Below are positions 8,506-10,117 of a DNA stretch of 10,117 nucleotides, piece by piece. A program made the position numbers and the translations under genes. The stretch lies in contig DVJG01000133.1 of NCBI GenBank assembly GCA_018710805.1, forward strand, positions 1-10,117, read 5' to 3'. The stretch's first letter is position 1. Every line of letters starts with the position of its first letter. A model generated the notes under the pieces. The model saw only the letters and a program-made list of their open reading frames with translations. It did no database searches and had not been told where the DNA came from. This DNA comes from Candidatus Faecousia faecipullorum (GTDB taxonomy: Bacteria > Bacillota > Clostridia > Oscillospirales > Oscillospiraceae).

Positions 8506-10117
8506 TCAGATGTTGAATGCTTCCACAAGCTTATCGTGGATATTATGAATGATCTCCGGCTTTTCCACCTTGGGGGCTCTGGGGTCCAGGAGCCAGGTCT
8601 TGGCAAAGTGGGTCTCGGAAACCTGGAACATGGGGGGCTCCTTCAGGGTGTCGATCTCAAGGCAGTAGGGGTTCCGGGGGGCAAAGGCGTCGCCTACAAT
8701 CTTATTGTACAGGGACGGAGGCGTGCCGGTAATGGAGTAGAGCTTAGTGTTGCGCTGAGCCAGCTGAGGAAGGCTCGACAGCAGGGCCCAGGTGTAGGGA
8801 TGTCTGGGGTCGTAGAAAACCTCCTCGCAGGTACCCAGCTCCACCACCTGACCGCCGTAGAGCACTGCCACACGGTCGGCAACATTGGCCACAACACCCA
8901 GGTCGTGGGTGATGAACACGATGGTGTAATGGAATTCCTTCTGCAGGTCCTTGATGAGCTTGAGAATCTGGGCCTGAATGGTCACGTCCAGAGCGGTTGT
9001 GGGCTCGTCACAGATGAGAATCTTGGGCTGGCAGGACAGAGCAATGGCGATGACAATTCTCTGCCGCATACCGCCGGAATACTGGAAGGGGTAATCGTCA
9101 AAACGAGCTTCCGCATTGGGGATGCCCACCTTTTTCATAAGGGAGAGGGCTCTCTGACGGGCCTCCAGCTCGGAGCAGTTCTGGTGCTTGAGGATGACGG
9201 AAGTGATCTGCTTGCCGATGGTGATGATGGGGTTCAGAGAGGTCATGGGGTCCTGGAACACGGTTGCAATCTTGCCGCCGCGAATCTTGGTCCAGTCCTT
9301 GGGGTACTTGACCTTTGCCAGGTTAATGACGCTGGTGCCATGGAGGCTCTTCTCATTCTCATCCAGGTAGCGGACCCGGAACACAACTTCGTCGAAGATA
9401 TTGTTGCGGACGCTGTCATCGTTTAAATCCAGGCCCAGGGCCATGGCCTTGCGGAAGCATTTTTCCAGCTTCATGATGCTCTGCATCCGTCCCTTAATGC
9501 CGAACCGGCCGACAGACAGGTAAATCTCTTTGGCGATGACCTCATTGCGGGCCTTGGTTTCCTCTGCCACCTGGCAGTGAATTTCCTTGGCATACTTGGC
9601 TTTCAGCTCGGCCATCTTCTTGTCATACTCGTCCTTGTAGGCTTCGTCGGCACGGGCGGCCTTCTTGTGGGCGGCGATTGCATCGCTGCGCTGCTTTTCC
9701 AAGGCCTTGATCTGTTCATCCAGTGCCTTGATCTGCGCGGAAACTTCCTTATAGCGGGCTCTTTCCTTCCGGGAGTCAATGGTCATTTTGTGGTTAAAAA
9801 GCTCGGTGCGCTGGAAGGTCAGGTCATTGATCTTATCCGTGGTCTCCTGCTTCTCGGCTTCGCCCAGGGTCTCCCGGGCGCGCTTTTCGGACTCCAGGGA
9901 CAGCATGGCCTTGTAGGTCTCGCTGCCGTTTTCCAGCTGGGAATACTTATTGAGCTTCGTCCAAATATCATTGATGGCGCGGCGGGCGGAGGAAGTCAGC
10001 TCCACCCGGGTATCGGCCAGGTCCTCGTCGTTGAAGATGATGGAGCCTTCGCTGATATAGCCGTTGGCTTCCAGCATACCGGCAAAGGTCTTTGTAAAGA
10101 CAGACTTACCGGAGCCG
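8506..10117 (-). CDS. oppD: Oligopeptide/dipeptide ABC transporter ATPase, OppD/DppD type, with large insertion, 5'-partial
   Basis: This is the first nucleotide-binding subunit of the same peptide-type importer. The frame is open to the right edge and the edge residues GSGKSVFTKTF are the Walker A loop, so the ATG at 10077 is internal and about 45-60 N-terminal residues are off the window. Counting from that ATG: Q-loop Gln 275 (VFQDPMTSLNP), signature YSGGMRQR 333-340, Walker B ILICDE 353-358, TTALD 360-364, H-loop His 391, then the HPYTWALLSSLP region. The ATPase core is complete. Residues about 24-258 have no counterpart in ordinary OppD: a Lys/Glu/Ala-rich stretch with long heptad-like helices (about 25-190), then a less charged part ending just before DWTKIRGG. 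The C-terminal cysteines of the family are mostly replaced. It is followed after 12 bases by the OppF-type gene. Substrate unknown. Confidence 0.9.
   Translation of the reverse strand, partial: GSGKSVFTKTFAGMLEANGYISEGSIIFNDEDLADTRVELTSSARRAINDIWTKLNKYSQLENGSETYKAMLSLESEKRARETLGEAEKQETTDKINDLTFQRTELFNHKMTIDSRKERARYKEVSAQIKALDEQIKALEKQRSDAIAAHKKAARADEAYKDEYDKKMAELKAKYAKEIHCQVAEETKARNEVIAKEIYLSVGRFGIKGRMQSIMKLEKCFRKAMALGLDLNDDSVRNNIFDEVVFRVRYLDENEKSLHGTSVINLAKVKYPKDWTKIRGGKIATVFQDPMTSLNPIITIGKQITSVILKHQNCSELEARQRALSLMKKVGIPNAEARFDDYPFQYSGGMRQRIVIAIALSCQPKILICDEPTTALDVTIQAQILKLIKDLQKEFHYTIVFITHDLGVVANVADRVAVLYGGQVVELGTCEEVFYDPRHPYTWALLSSLPQLAQRNTKLYSITGTPPSLYNKIVGDAFAPRNPYCLEIDTLKEPPMFQVSETHFAKTWLLDPRAPKVEKPEIIHNIHDKLVEAFNI

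Noticed and set aside
7297..9426. Open frame of 709 codons on the plus strand
   Set aside because: It lies opposite two ABC ATPase genes with complete motifs and crosses their junction. Its composition (Val/Gly/Asn/His-rich) is that of a shadow frame.
8506..10077. ATG at 10077 as the start of the OppD-type gene
   Set aside because: It would remove Walker A. The frame is open to the window edge and encodes the Walker A residues just upstream, so the gene starts outside the window.

Overview
The window looks like a chromosomal segment from a Gram-positive, gut-type Clostridia bacterium, probably near the Oscillospiraceae (Oscillibacter/Flavonifractor-like). This is inferred from GC-rich genes with AT-rich promoters, strong AGGAGG-type ribosome sites, a perfect CIRCE/HrcA operator, and a sortase substrate ending in an NPKTG signal. 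No rRNA, tRNA, CRISPR array, transposase or phage gene was seen. Except for the first gene, everything is read from the minus strand.

Layout from left to right. Positions 1-528 (+) hold the 3' part of a left-handed beta-helix (hexapeptide) acyltransferase that is open to the left edge. Positions 529-704 hold back-to-back terminator hairpins where it converges on a minus-strand gene. Positions 705-2375 (-) encode a secreted, sortase-anchored surface protein with duplicated modules, a near-consensus promoter (2509-2537) and a 5' leader of about 127 nt. Positions 2538-2983 are gene-free and hold helically phased TGTAA repeats and an unusual cluster of hairpins bounded by two copies of the same GAGAGGC palindrome. 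Positions 2984-5575 (-) encode the disaggregase ClpB behind a sigma-A promoter and a perfect CIRCE. Positions 5624-5897 hold a terminator and a possible 21-codon ORF.

Positions 5898-10117 (-) are the end of an oligopeptide/dipeptide ABC transporter operon: an OppD/DppD ATPase cut by the right edge, then an OppF/DppF ATPase, then a 410-residue single-pass membrane protein whose outer domain resembles ApbE flavin transferases but lacks the visible catalytic residues. The permease and binding-protein genes are presumably off the right edge. Both ATPases are abnormal. The OppD carries an insertion of over 200 residues, rich in predicted coiled coil, between Walker A and the Q-loop. The OppF carries a C-terminal tail with two hydrophobic segments. 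Both lack the usual C-terminal cysteine cluster. This pair of matching oddities is the strongest candidate for something undescribed here. The second is the multi-hairpin intergenic element after clpB.
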